Of a DNA stretch of 64,000 nt, positions 28,378-39,983 are shown in pieces (the stretch's first letter is position 1; the number at the start of each line of letters is the position of its first letter). The stretch covers positions 1-64,000 of the forward strand of contig JANQOZ010000118.1 in assembly GCA_028285525.1 (NCBI GenBank), given 5' to 3'. Both the position numbers and the translations under genes were made by a program. The stretch is from Lysobacterales bacterium. Its GTDB lineage: Bacteria > Pseudomonadota > Gammaproteobacteria > Xanthomonadales > SZUA-38. Under the pieces are notes generated by a model. The model ran no database searches, was not told where the DNA came from, and saw nothing but the letters and a program-made list of their open reading frames with translations.

Positions 28378-29898
28378 TCAGGGAGTTTCCGTGTCCGGGT
28401 AGCCTAATGCGATCGTAAGCGCTGTTCCAACGTCAATGTAGAACGGGTCTCCATCATTAGGATAAAACGTACTTACGAGCCGTTCTAAGGAGATCAACCC
28501 GTTGATTCCGTTTTCTGGCTTCAAGCGGTAATAGAAATACATAGTGATGCCGTCGGAAGTCTTTATGTCTTCTTCTGGTATGTCCTGAGGTCCCTCATCT
28601 AGTCGATCAGCCAAACAGGCTGGAAGGAAGTCATAAATTTCCATAAATGGAGGGTTCTCTATACTGGGGCATATAAAGTTCGACGTTCCCTTCATCTCGT
28701 TCAACCTTACGGCACACCGCTCTTCTACCGCCAAGGGAACCACGTTATTCACCTCCCACCGAGAACTTCCCCGTAACGTATAGAAAGGTTTTTCATCTCG
28801 TAGCGACTCAAATCCATAACCCGAATCGAGCACGCCTTCAATTAGCTCACACAATCGTTGATTCTCTGGAGGAATTGGGGCGGAGCCCGGTACTGTTTCA
28901 TCGGGCGCATCTGCCTGAAGCCTGAACCACAGGAGTGCAGCACAAAAGGCGCAGGCAATGACTGTGACGATCAATTGTCGATTAGTGGCAGAAGCGCCTG
29001 CTGAATCTTCCGTGATCGGGGATGTTTGCTTAGTTTCTGGCGCGAATTTAAGAGTTTCCAGCGATCCTTTTGTGCCAGTTGCTTGGACATCTACGCTTGC
29101 CACGGCTTCAAGAGCAGACTTTACTTCTGCACAGCTCCATGGCCTTTTCGCTGAGTCCTTTTGAAGAAGACAGTTGACGATTTCAGAGTAACGATCGTTC
29201 TTCTTGCTAAGGGGAGGAACCGGCTGTGAAATGTGTTTTAGGCCAACAGCTAGGGCGTCTCTCCCATCAAAGGGAACGCGGCCCTCAAGCATCTCGTACA
29301 ACATGACACCCAAACTATATAGGTCAGCGCGATGGTCTAGGGGAATCGAACGAGCTTGCTCAGGGCTTTTGTAGTGTGGTGTGCCTACGGAAACATTGGT
29401 TCCCGTTAGCCTTGTCGACCCTTCAAGAGATTTGACGAGACCGAAATCGGCAACCAGCGCTTTCCGGTCTTTGTCGATGAGTATATTTGCCGGTTTTATG
29501 TCACGATGAACGAAACCTTTTTCATGCGCGGCGCCGAGACCGTCGCATACATCGCCGATGATAGAGTGAATTTCGGAATGACTCGGTGGACCCTGTGCCA
29601 TGATGTCCGCCAAGGAGCCTGTGGGAATATACTGCATAGCGAGATAGGAACGACCATCATATTCACCCATGTCATAGACGCTTACGACATTGGGATGCTG
29701 TATGGAAGCTGCGGCGCGAGCTTCTCTGACAAATCGTGCAGAAAAGGTGGAGTCTTGCTCATGCAGGAATGCAAGCGTAACTTTTAGCGCCACTTCTCGT
29801 TGCAAGCTTTCCTGCACAGCTAGGTAGACATGCCCCATCCCGCCCTGTCCTAGCTTTTTCCTGACACTGAAGCCAGGAATAACTATTTCTTCTGTCAT
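28378..29898 (-). CDS. Hanks-type Ser/Thr protein kinase with one TM and an unrecognised C-terminal domain
   Basis: KKLGQGGMGHVYLA, VHRDIKPANILI, DFGLVKS, TM LIVTVIACAFCAALLWF; start at internal ATG (MTEEIVIPGF). Confidence 0.9.
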   Translation of the reverse strand: MTEEIVIPGFSVRKKLGQGGMGHVYLAVQESLQREVALKVTLAFLHEQDSTFSARFVREARAAASIQHPNVVSVYDMGEYDGRSYLAMQYIPTGSLADIMAQGPPSHSEIHSIIGDVCDGLGAAHEKGFVHRDIKPANILIDKDRKALVADFGLVKSLEGSTRLTGTNVSVGTPHYKSPEQARSIPLDHRADLYSLGVMLYEMLEGRVPFDGRDALAVGLKHISQPVPPLSKKNDRYSEIVNCLLQKDSAKRPWSCAEVKSALEAVASVDVQATGTKGSLETLKFAPETKQTSPITEDSAGASATNRQLIVTVIACAFCAALLWFRLQADAPDETVPGSAPIPPENQRLCELIEGVLDSGYGFESLRDEKPFYTLRGSSRWEVNNVVPLAVEERCAVRLNEMKGTSNFICPSIENPPFMEIYDFLPACLADRLDEGPQDIPEEDIKTSDGITMYFYYRLKPENGINGLISLERLVSTFYPNDGDPFYIDVGTALTIALGYPDTETP

Positions 29899-30260
29899 AT
29901 TGAAAGCGTACCCCGAGGCGCAACGATATAAGGCGGCTTGATTCTGATCAAGCAAATGAAAGTTCGTGTGCTCTGGTACCAGAGTTTGCACGCGAGCATC
30001 GCCTATGTCATTCGACCTCTCGCGGTACTCACGATTTATTTGGCTTGGTGCGGGTTGTGTAAATGCAGCCGGGAGACCTCGCGATTATTGATCGTCAGCA
30101 GGACCAAGTATGTAAGGGTAGGCCTCATGAAAGGATCTATATTTGGCATTGTGGGTGACATCAGGAAACCACAAAAATTGACATATATCGCGCCTTAGAG
30201 ATTCGCTCGGAACCAATCTGACCCTGGATTAGCGGACTTATCCTCCTCCACTGCTGATCC

Positions 30261-32543
30261 CTAACCACGTTTAGCCTCCTCAATTCCGACCACTAACTGC
30301 TCCAACGCTTTCCGCCACGGGTTACGAGGCTCAGTGCGCTCGCGCAGCTGAGACATGCCGTGCTGGACGTGTTCCCTAGCTTCCCTGGGCGACGTGTCGA
30401 GCATCGATAGCCCCAGGGCGGTGCGGGTGGCGTGTGTCCGCCACTCTTCTGGCAATTCCTCGTTAAAGGTGGTGTAAGCGGCTTCCAGCAGCGGGAACGC
30501 GGTGTCCGGCTGCTCCTCCTGCAGATAGATAAACCCGAGGCTGGCCTGGGCGTTTGCGGTATTGATGCTGTCGATCACCTCGTAGCCCGCGTAGCGATCC
30601 AGCAGTGCCGTCAACGTTGCCTTGGCCTCCGCGTAGCGCCCGTCAAAGCTATCAGCCACCGCGATGTTGTACTCAAAAATATCGACTTGCTGCCACGCGT
30701 TAGCCGCCCGCGCCAGGGCCAGACCCTCCCCCTGGCTGACTCGCACTGCGTCAAAGTCGCCAATGCCCAGTTCCAGCAGGCCAAGCGTATTCAAGAGCTG
30801 ACGACGAACGTCGTCTTCCAGATCGTTTTTGAGGTATTGGCCCAGTAGGTTTCGGGCCCCGTCAAGATCCCCCGTCTCAGCCATCGAAGCGATGGTGGAC
30901 GAGACAACGTTGAAGTAACGGGCGGGGTCCGAGCGCTCAAAGTCACCGTCAGCAATCAGCCGCTGACCGAGCTCGACGGCCTCGGCATGACGCCCGCCCA
31001 GAAAATAATTCCACGCAAGCAGCCAGTCCACGTCGTAGGACAGATCGACAAACTCGGAGCGGCTCGCGTCGATCAGCTCGCGGGCGCGCTCGAGCTGTTC
31101 AACCGTGCTTGCCGGCTTGCCCATCGCGTCGTAAACCCGCCCGAGCGCCGCTCGCGTTGCCGCCTCCGTATAGGGGTCATCGAACGCTTCATCCACCTGC
31201 GAGGCAACGCGGTCGATGGCCTGCAGCACGGTGGTTTCCCTGCCGTCCTGCCGCTGGCCTTCCCCCAGGGTACGGCTGATGAAATCGAACGCCGCGCTCG
31301 ACCGGTTGTAGGCAAGGACAGCCGCCGTTTTCTCCTTCTCCGCCCGCTTCGCCTGCGAAATGCTGACGCCCACGGCCGCGATCAGCCCGGCCAGGAGCGC
31401 CGCGACAAGAGCGCTGGCCGCGCGATGGCGACCGACAAACTTGCTGGCCACATAGCCAAAGCCGTCGGGCCTCGCTTCGACAGGCCTGCCGGCACGAAAG
31501 CGCCTGATATCCTCGCCGAGATCATTCGCGGACGCATAGCGCCTCGCGGGATCGTCGTGAAGCGCTTTGGTCACGATCCGATCGAGGTCGCCCCTGAGCG
31601 CGCCAGCCGACCAGGTCCTGATCCGCTCGCGGCTGAAGGCGACGCTCGGCGCCGGAGCCGAGCGTTCAAACACCACCTGCGCCGCGGCGGCCGGGGTCAA
31701 CCCGTCAACCTTATACGGCAGCACGCCGCTGACCAGCCGGAAGAGCAACGTGCCCAACGAGTAGACGTCGCTTACCGTTGACAGCGGTTTTCCGAGGAGC
31801 TGTTCGGGGCTTGCATAGCTGGGCGTCATCGCGTGGAGCCCGGTTTGCGTCTTCGGGCCGGCTTCGCCAGCGTCGAGCTGCTTTGCGATACCAAAGTCGA
31901 GGAGTTTGACGACGCCGTCGTGCGACACGAAGACGTTACTCGGCTTGATATCCCGGTGAACAATCAGCGACGTATGGGCGGCCTGGACGGCGCTACACAC
32001 CGTTTGAAAAAGGTGAAGCGTTTCATCGAGCGACAGCCCATGCTGCTCGACAAACTGATCGATCGGCAGCCCGTCGACAAACTCCAGAACCACGTAGGGT
32101 TCACCGGTCTCGGTTTCGCCGCCATCGATCAGCGAGGCGATGTTCGGATGATTGAGATCGGCCAGAATCTGCCGCTCCCGGGCGAAGCGAGCCACGATGT
32201 CCGTTTCTAGCCAAAATGCGTTCAGCACCTTGATGGCGACAAGCTGACGAAAGGGAGCGTTGATTCGCTCGCCGAGGAATACGCGACCCATCCCGCCCTG
32301 ACCGAGCGGCTTGAGAATCCGGAAGCCGCCGATCGACTCGGGTGCCGTCAACAGCGGGCTGGCCGGACCTGACCGGCCAAGCATGTGGTTGCTGACGGCG
32401 TCAGCGCGGAGCAGCCCTTTGACCTGCGTCGCGAGCCGCGTGTTGTCGCCGCAGGCTTCCTGAATCAACGTTTCGTGCTGATCAGCAGGCAGGGGGGCAA
32501 TCCGCTCGAACAGCGCAAGCGCCTCTCGGTCGATATCGGTCAA
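30261..32543 (-). CDS. Ser/Thr protein kinase with TM and C-terminal TPR-like repeats, 760 aa
   Basis: LKPLGQGGMGRVFLGER, VHRDIKPSNVFV, LLDFGIAKQLD, single TM, TPR-like C-terminus. Confidence 0.92.
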   Translation of the reverse strand: MTDIDREALALFERIAPLPADQHETLIQEACGDNTRLATQVKGLLRADAVSNHMLGRSGPASPLLTAPESIGGFRILKPLGQGGMGRVFLGERINAPFRQLVAIKVLNAFWLETDIVARFARERQILADLNHPNIASLIDGGETETGEPYVVLEFVDGLPIDQFVEQHGLSLDETLHLFQTVCSAVQAAHTSLIVHRDIKPSNVFVSHDGVVKLLDFGIAKQLDAGEAGPKTQTGLHAMTPSYASPEQLLGKPLSTVSDVYSLGTLLFRLVSGVLPYKVDGLTPAAAAQVVFERSAPAPSVAFSRERIRTWSAGALRGDLDRIVTKALHDDPARRYASANDLGEDIRRFRAGRPVEARPDGFGYVASKFVGRHRAASALVAALLAGLIAAVGVSISQAKRAEKEKTAAVLAYNRSSAAFDFISRTLGEGQRQDGRETTVLQAIDRVASQVDEAFDDPYTEAATRAALGRVYDAMGKPASTVEQLERARELIDASRSEFVDLSYDVDWLLAWNYFLGGRHAEAVELGQRLIADGDFERSDPARYFNVVSSTIASMAETGDLDGARNLLGQYLKNDLEDDVRRQLLNTLGLLELGIGDFDAVRVSQGEGLALARAANAWQQVDIFEYNIAVADSFDGRYAEAKATLTALLDRYAGYEVIDSINTANAQASLGFIYLQEEQPDTAFPLLEAAYTTFNEELPEEWRTHATRTALGLSMLDTSPREAREHVQHGMSQLRERTEPRNPWRKALEQLVVGIEEAKRG

Positions 32544-32582
32544 GTGCTTGTGCCGGACGTAGTATGCCGCAAACTCACCGCC

Positions 32583-33485
32583 CTACTCCGGCAGCGGAAT
32601 GAACTCATCATCGCCGTCGACCTTACCAAACCGCTGCTGCCGCCAATCCTCTTTGGCCTGCTCGATGCGATCTTTGTCGTGGCTGACAAAGTTCCACCAC
32701 AGGTGACGGGCCCCGAGCCCCTGCCCTCCAATGACCATCACCCGGCTGTCTTCCTGTGCGGTGAGTTTCGGCGCGGCCCCGGGACACGCAACGCCCATTT
32801 CGCCCTCCGCAAAGGCATGGCCATCGACGCTAACCTGACCGGTCACTACGTAGAACGCCAGTTCAGGAACGTCTTCAGGAAGCGCGAAGGACGACCCCGG
32901 CCACAGCCGGCATTCGAGGTACAACGTCGGAGAGTGCTGCAGCACGGGCGACTCAACACCCAGCGCTGAACCCATGATCACGGTGACTCCCACCCCGTCC
33001 TGCTCAACGGTCGGCAACTCATTAGCCGAGTAGTGCTGAAAAGCCGGATCGATCTCTTCGAGCTCGACCGGCAGCGCCATCCAGGACTGGATGCCGTGCA
33101 GCCGGGAGGTGGTCGCCAGATCCTCGCCGGCGCGCTCCGAGTGGACGATGCCCCTCCCTGCGGTCATGAGATTGACAGCGCCTGGCTGGATGGGCTGCAG
33201 AAAGCCGAGGCTGTCGCGGTGGATGATCTCCCCTTCGAAGAGGTAGGTGATAGTCGCCAGGCCGATGTGCGGATGGGGGCGAACGGCAATCCCCTCGCCG
33301 GGCGGAAACTCGGCGGGGCCCATATGATCAAAAAAGACGAACGGCCCCACCGACCGACGACGCGCAGCGGGCAGCACCCGGCGCACCGAGAACTCGCCAA
33401 GGTCTTTCAGCTTGGGTTTGATGGTCAGCTCAATCGATCCCTCCGAACTTAAGCAATCGGCTGACCCTGCTTCCTGAAAACTCAC
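32583..33485 (-). CDS. Pirin family protein
   Basis: [48 protein letters not shown] start at 33485 with SD aaggag. Confidence 0.93.
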   Translation of the reverse strand: MSFQEAGSADCLSSEGSIELTIKPKLKDLGEFSVRRVLPAARRRSVGPFVFFDHMGPAEFPPGEGIAVRPHPHIGLATITYLFEGEIIHRDSLGFLQPIQPGAVNLMTAGRGIVHSERAGEDLATTSRLHGIQSWMALPVELEEIDPAFQHYSANELPTVEQDGVGVTVIMGSALGVESPVLQHSPTLYLECRLWPGSSFALPEDVPELAFYVVTGQVSVDGHAFAEGEMGVACPGAAPKLTAQEDSRVMVIGGQGLGARHLWWNFVSHDKDRIEQAKEDWRQQRFGKVDGDDEFIPLPE

Positions 33486-33623
33486 ACCGCTTCTCCTTTG
33501 ACGTGTTCTTTGGGCCCTGCGTACGGCGACGCGCACCGGGCGTGTAAGATTGGCAAATGGTACACAGCAGGACAAGTCAACCGGCTCGCCAGTTGGCCAG
33601 AGCACCAGCAGGAAATTGGGTTC

Positions 33624-34532
33624 TTGGATACGTTACGCGCGATTCGAACATTCGTAAAAGTTGTTGAGGCCGGGGGCTTTGCCGCAGCCGGGAGAAAGCT
33701 AGGCAGCTCCCGCTCGGTGGTCAACAAGGACGTCATCGCGCTGGAAAATCAGCTCGGCATGCAGCTCCTGACCCGAAGCACCCGGAAGGTGTCACCCACG
33801 GAAGCCGGGCTCAAGTTTTACGACCGCTGCGTCAGGATTATCGGCGAGCTCGACGAGGCCATTGCGTCAGCCGCGGAGCTGCAGGACACCCCGGTCGGAA
33901 ACCTCCGAATCAATGCCCCGATGACCTTCGGCACCATGCACCTGGCAACGGTTGTGGCGGAATTTATGGCGGAGCATCCGCAGGTCACGGTGGAGCTTGT
34001 CCTCAACGACCGCTACGTCGACCCAATCGAGGAAGGATTCGACGTGAGCGTGCGCATCGGAGAGCCGCAGGTCAGCACGAGCCTCGTCACGCGGGAAATC
34101 GCGCTCGCGGACCTGCTGATTTGCGCATCCCCAGGCTATATTGCCCAGTACGGCCGACCGAAGCTGCCGGCAGAGCTGAGTCAGCACCGCTGCCTGCACT
34201 ACGGCTACCAGCAGTCGGGCAACCTGTGGCGAATGCGAGGGGCCAACGGTGAGGTGTCGGTCAACATCGGCTGCGTGATGTGGTCCAACAACGGAGAAGC
34301 CCTGAGAGATGCCGCCGTCTCCGACCAGGGCGTCGTGATGCTGCCTACGTTTATTTTGCAGTCGGCGGTTGACGAAGGGCTGCTCGAACCGCTGCTGACC
34401 GATTATCGACCGAACCCGATCACCGTGTCCGTCCTCTATCCTCGCCATCGCAACCTGTCAGCCAAGGTGCGCCTGTTCGCGGATTTTCTGACGGAGCGCT
34501 TCGCGGGCGAGCCGTTTGCCGCAACCGCGTGA
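33624..34532 (+). CDS. LysR family transcriptional regulator, divergent from pirin
   Basis: [65 protein letters not shown] start at 33624 after SD-like aggaaa. Confidence 0.9.
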   Translation: MDTLRAIRTFVKVVEAGGFAAAGRKLGSSRSVVNKDVIALENQLGMQLLTRSTRKVSPTEAGLKFYDRCVRIIGELDEAIASAAELQDTPVGNLRINAPMTFGTMHLATVVAEFMAEHPQVTVELVLNDRYVDPIEEGFDVSVRIGEPQVSTSLVTREIALADLLICASPGYIAQYGRPKLPAELSQHRCLHYGYQQSGNLWRMRGANGEVSVNIGCVMWSNNGEALRDAAVSDQGVVMLPTFILQSAVDEGLLEPLLTDYRPNPITVSVLYPRHRNLSAKVRLFADFLTERFAGEPFAATA

Positions 34533-34660
34533 AATTTTGAGGAACCGCCCTTCACGCCGGCGGTCTGATTAACTGGTATGCTTTTGAACCGTGGCGACGT
34601 GCTGTTTTTTCAGCCGGCTGCCCCCATATCTTTCTGTTGTAGACAAGCTGGAGATCGTTA

Positions 34661-35329
34661 ATGGAACAACCCTATTCAGTGCAAACTTCGGCGCAGTCGG
34701 TAGTTGCGACGAACCGGGTACTGCGAAACACCTACAGACTGCTGTCCATGACGCTGCTGTTCAGCGCGGCGATGGCGTTTGTCGCCGTGCAGATCAACAT
34801 GCCACCGCTGGGCATGCTGATTACGCTGGGTGGCTATTTTGGGCTGCTGTTTCTCACCACGGCCCTGCGCAACAGCCCCTGGGGGCTGGTCTCAATTTTC
34901 GCCCTCACGGGTTTTATGGGCCTGACAATCGGGCCGATTATCAACTTCTACACCCAGGCCTTCAGCAACGGCAGCGAGCTGGTGATGCTGGCCATGGGCG
35001 GTACCGGCGTCGTTTTCCTGACCATGTCCGGCATCGCGCTGACCAGTAAGCGCGACTTCAGCGGCATGGGGCAGTTCCTGTTCATCGGAATCCTTGTTGC
35101 CTTCCTGGCAGGTCTCGGGGCGTATTTCTTCCAGATCCCGGCGCTTTCGCTGGCGGTATCAGCCATGTTTGTGCTGCTGATGAGCGGCCTGATTCTGTAC
35201 CAGACTCAGGCGATCGTGCGCGGCGGTGAGACCAACTATATCATGGCCACCATCACGCTGTTTGTGTCGATCTACAACATATTCACCAGCCTGCTTCATC
35301 TGCTGGGCTTCGCCCTCGGCGAAGACTGA
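34661..35329 (+). CDS. Bax inhibitor-1/YccA family membrane protein
   Basis: MEQPYSVQTSAQSVVATNRVLRNTYRLLSMTLLFSAAMAF; seven hydrophobic segments. Confidence 0.92.
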   Translation: MEQPYSVQTSAQSVVATNRVLRNTYRLLSMTLLFSAAMAFVAVQINMPPLGMLITLGGYFGLLFLTTALRNSPWGLVSIFALTGFMGLTIGPIINFYTQAFSNGSELVMLAMGGTGVVFLTMSGIALTSKRDFSGMGQFLFIGILVAFLAGLGAYFFQIPALSLAVSAMFVLLMSGLILYQTQAIVRGGETNYIMATITLFVSIYNIFTSLLHLLGFALGED

Positions 35330-35362
35330 GGTTAGAAGGCGACAAGCGCCGTTACAAGATAG

Positions 35363-35395
35363 AAAAAGGCCGGGCACTGCCCGGCCTTTTTTTTT
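35363..35395 (+). terminator. Rho-independent terminator AAAAAGGCCGGGCACTGCCCGGCCTTTTTTTTT
   Basis: GGCCGGGCA/TGCCCGGCC stem flanked by A5 and T9. Confidence 0.95.
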
Positions 35396-35419
35396 GCCCA
35401 AGTGATGATCGATGGGAGG

Positions 35420-36703
<1,284 letters not shown>

Positions 36704-36810
36704 TCAGGTCCGGCCAGAAAAGGCCGCTATTGTCCGGAATGCGGTGCGATAAAACCAGTGGTCGCGCAGAGAAACTGCGCTTCTATCCCTCCGGCTGGCC
36801 GTCGGTTACG

Positions 36811-37521
36811 CTACTGCGGGTCTTCCAGGCTGAACTCCTCGGCGGACAGCACGTCGACGCCCTCGGGCGGCGTGAACTGAAAGAGCGTCTCGTCCAGCTC
36901 GGGGTTGCGCACCGGCTCAGAGAACTGAATCAGGGTCTGCTGACCGAACGCATCCTGAATCATCAGCAAAGCAAGCTGGTTATCGCTGAAGCCCAGATCG
37001 ATCCAGTCGAAATCCGCCCGCGGCTCGCGGGGCGTCAGCCGAATTCGCTTAAGCCCTGCCGGCGCCGTGGTGCTCACCGTGTCGGCCAGCGTGACCCGAT
37101 ACAGCGCCTCCATCTGATCCGGCGCCATCAGCAGGTAAAGCGGGGAGTCGTCCACCGCCTGAGCCTGGTCCTTGACCGTGACCTGCTCGAGGTCCACATC
37201 GTGATTCCAGACCTGGCTCCCGTCGGCCACGATCAGCTGCTCAAATTCACCGAGATAGTGCCAGCGGAGCTGCGCCGGCGTCGCCAAAGCCATCTGGCCC
37301 CAGGAACGCTCCAGCATGCGTCCCTGGTCGTCGACCACCTCCTGGACAAAATCCGCCTGGTAGCTGGTCAGTCCCGCGCTGAAGCGCTGAATCAGAGCGG
37401 TCGCCGCGGTTTCCTGACCCTGCGCGGCGGTGGCCGGCAGCGCGAGCACCACTGCGAGCGCCGCCAGCGTCGCCGCGAGCCCTGCCTTTTGGTGATGCCT
37501 GGAAGCTCTCTGCTTGTTCAT
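36811..37521 (-). CDS. lolA: Outer membrane lipoprotein carrier protein LolA
   Basis: Signal peptide; FSAGLTSYQADFVQEVVDDQGRMLERSWGQMALATPAQLRWHYLGEFEQLIVADGSQVW; start at internal ATG (MNKQRAS). Confidence 0.93.
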   Translation of the reverse strand: MNKQRASRHHQKAGLAATLAALAVVLALPATAAQGQETAATALIQRFSAGLTSYQADFVQEVVDDQGRMLERSWGQMALATPAQLRWHYLGEFEQLIVADGSQVWNHDVDLEQVTVKDQAQAVDDSPLYLLMAPDQMEALYRVTLADTVSTTAPAGLKRIRLTPREPRADFDWIDLGFSDNQLALLMIQDAFGQQTLIQFSEPVRNPELDETLFQFTPPEGVDVLSAEEFSLEDPQ

Positions 37522-37525
37522 ACCC

Positions 37526-39838
37526 TCAGTCCTTGGGTGGTGGTGGCGCCAGCACTTCGCGATTGCCGTTGTGCTCCGGCGGGCTGACAATGCCGGCCGC
37601 CTCCATCTCCTCGATAAGGCGGGCGGCCCGGTTGTAGCCGATTCGCAGCCGGCGCTGCACGTTGGAAATGGACGCGCGGCGCGACTCGGTCACCACAAAC
37701 ACCGCCTTGTCGTAGAGCTCGTCGGTCTGGTCGTCCGGATTGGCTTCCGGCAGACCCGTGGCGCCGATGCTCTGACCGTCAACGGTGGTCTGTGCATCGT
37801 TTAGAACATCATTCATATAGCTGGGTTCCCCGTGGGAACGCAGATATTTGACCACCGCATGCACCTCGTGGTCGTCGACAAAGGCGCCGTGAATCCGCTC
37901 CACCGCCGCCGTCCCCGGCGGGAGAAACAGCATGTCCCCGTGCCCCAGCAGCTGCTCGGCCCCCTGCTGGTCGAGGATGGTGCGGGAATCCACCCGGCTG
38001 GAGACCTGGAACGCAATTCTCGTCGGGATGTTGGCTTTGATCAGGCCGGTGATGACGTCAACCGAGGGGCGCTGGGTGGCCAGCACCAGGTGGATGCCCG
38101 AGGCGCGGGCCTTCTGCGCCAGGCGGGCGATCAACTCTTCCACCTTCTTGCCGACGATCATCATCATGTCGGCAAATTCGTCGATGATGACTACAATGAA
38201 CGGTAGCGTTGCCAGCTCCTCAGGCCCCTCTGACGGCGCCAGCGGATCGGGCTCAAACAGCGGATCCTCGATCGGCTTGCCGGCCTTCCGGGCATCTCGC
38301 ACCTTCTTGTTGAAGCCGGCGAGGTTACGGACGCCGAGCGCCGACATCAGCTTGTATCGCCGCTCCATTTCGGCGACGCACCACCGGAGCCCGTTGGAGG
38401 CTTCCTTCATATCGGTGACCACCGGCGCCAGCAGATGCGGAATGCCCTCGTAGACCGACAGCTCCAGCATCTTGGGGTCGATCATCAGCAGCCGAACCTG
38501 CTCGGGCGACGACTTGTACAGCAGGCTCAGGATCATTGCGTTGATCGCCACCGACTTACCGGAGCCGGTCGTACCGGCCACCAGCAGGTGGGGCATACGC
38601 GCCAGGTTGGCCACCACGGGCTTGCCGCTGATGTCTTTACCCAGTGCCAGCGTCATGGGTGAGTGCGCGTCGTCGTAGGCCTTCGAACGGAGAATCTCCG
38701 ACAGATAGACCATCTGGCGATTGGCGTTGGGGATCTCCAGGCCGATCACCGATTTGCCGGGGATCACGTCGACAACCCGTACGCTGATCACCGACAGCCC
38801 TCGAGCGATATCCTTGGCCAGGTTGCTGATCTGACTGCCCTTGATGCCCGGTGCGGGCATCAGCTCAAACCGGGTGATTACCGGGCCCGGGAAAACCTCC
38901 ACCACCTGGGCTTCGATCCGAAAGTCGGCCAGCTTGAGCTCCACCTGCCGGGCCAGCGCCTCCAGCGCTTCCGGCGAATAGCCTTTGGCCTGCTCCTTCG
39001 GCTCGTCGAGCAGATGCAGCGGCGGCAGCTCGCCGCTCGGAATATCGGTGAACAGCGGCATCTGCTTTTCTTTCTTTGCCCGGCTGCTCTTTTCGACCTT
39101 GTCCGGTGCCGCGCTGATCTTGCGCGGCGCCTGGCGACGGCGCTTGGCGGTGTCGGCTTTCCGCACCTCGATGCGGCTGCGGCGAGCCCGCCGCCCCTCG
39201 CGCCACTCGCTGATGGCCTCGGGCCGGGACTTGATCCATTCGAGGAGCTTGAGCGTTGACGCCCCGACCCGATCCGTCAGCCGCAGCCAGGAAAGCCCCG
39301 TAAACAGCGTGACGCCGGCCAGAAACAGCGCCAGGCACACCAGCGTGGAGCCGAGCGCGCCGGCCACGCTAAAGAGCGTCTGGCCGAGCGTGGCGCCGAC
39401 GATACCGCCGCCGCCCGCCGAGACCATCGGGTGACTTGTCGAAAAATGCAGGTGGGCCAGCGCCGTGCCGGAGGCGACAATCAGCCCGAAGCCGGCCAGC
39501 CTGATCCACAGCTCAGCCCGCTCGGTGTTGGCGTCACGGGCGCCGCGCAGGATCAGCCAGCCCCACCAGGCCAGCATCACCGGAAACAGAAAAGCCAGAT
39601 AGCCAAACAGCAGCAGGCCGATGTCCGCCAGCCAGGCGCCGACGACCCCGCCGCTGTTGCGGACGTTGTCGGAGGCCGCGCTGTTCGACCAGCCCGGATC
39701 GCTGGCATCGTAGGTCAGCAGCGCGATGAGCAGGTAGATTGCCAGCGGTGCCATGATGATGAAGGCACTCTCCCGCAGCCGCAGGACCAGGTGCTGGGCA
39801 AGACCGTTAGACTTCGGTGTTTCGGTGGCTTTTGGCAA
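37526..39838 (-). CDS. ftsK: DNA translocase FtsK
   Basis: Four N-terminal TMs, [28 protein letters not shown] Walker [15 protein letters not shown]-terminal gamma wHTH. Confidence 0.96.
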   Translation of the reverse strand: MPKATETPKSNGLAQHLVLRLRESAFIIMAPLAIYLLIALLTYDASDPGWSNSAASDNVRNSGGVVGAWLADIGLLLFGYLAFLFPVMLAWWGWLILRGARDANTERAELWIRLAGFGLIVASGTALAHLHFSTSHPMVSAGGGGIVGATLGQTLFSVAGALGSTLVCLALFLAGVTLFTGLSWLRLTDRVGASTLKLLEWIKSRPEAISEWREGRRARRSRIEVRKADTAKRRRQAPRKISAAPDKVEKSSRAKKEKQMPLFTDIPSGELPPLHLLDEPKEQAKGYSPEALEALARQVELKLADFRIEAQVVEVFPGPVITRFELMPAPGIKGSQISNLAKDIARGLSVISVRVVDVIPGKSVIGLEIPNANRQMVYLSEILRSKAYDDAHSPMTLALGKDISGKPVVANLARMPHLLVAGTTGSGKSVAINAMILSLLYKSSPEQVRLLMIDPKMLELSVYEGIPHLLAPVVTDMKEASNGLRWCVAEMERRYKLMSALGVRNLAGFNKKVRDARKAGKPIEDPLFEPDPLAPSEGPEELATLPFIVVIIDEFADMMMIVGKKVEELIARLAQKARASGIHLVLATQRPSVDVITGLIKANIPTRIAFQVSSRVDSRTILDQQGAEQLLGHGDMLFLPPGTAAVERIHGAFVDDHEVHAVVKYLRSHGEPSYMNDVLNDAQTTVDGQSIGATGLPEANPDDQTDELYDKAVFVVTESRRASISNVQRRLRIGYNRAARLIEEMEAAGIVSPPEHNGNREVLAPPPPKD

Positions 39839-39983
39839 AATAACGACAAGCAGTCAATTAACCTGCAATTGTACCAGTTGGGGGTGCGCAACCAACGTTG
39901 ACACACGCGCCGCCAGACCGTCGCCGGGCATAGACCGGGGCGATCAAGCACGATCAACGCGCCACAGAAAAAGGACCTCTGTT

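Noticed and set aside
29938-30198. 86-aa plus-strand ORF between the two kinase genes
   Set aside because: Overlaps the kinase 5' end on the opposite strand, no clear RBS or recognisable motifs.
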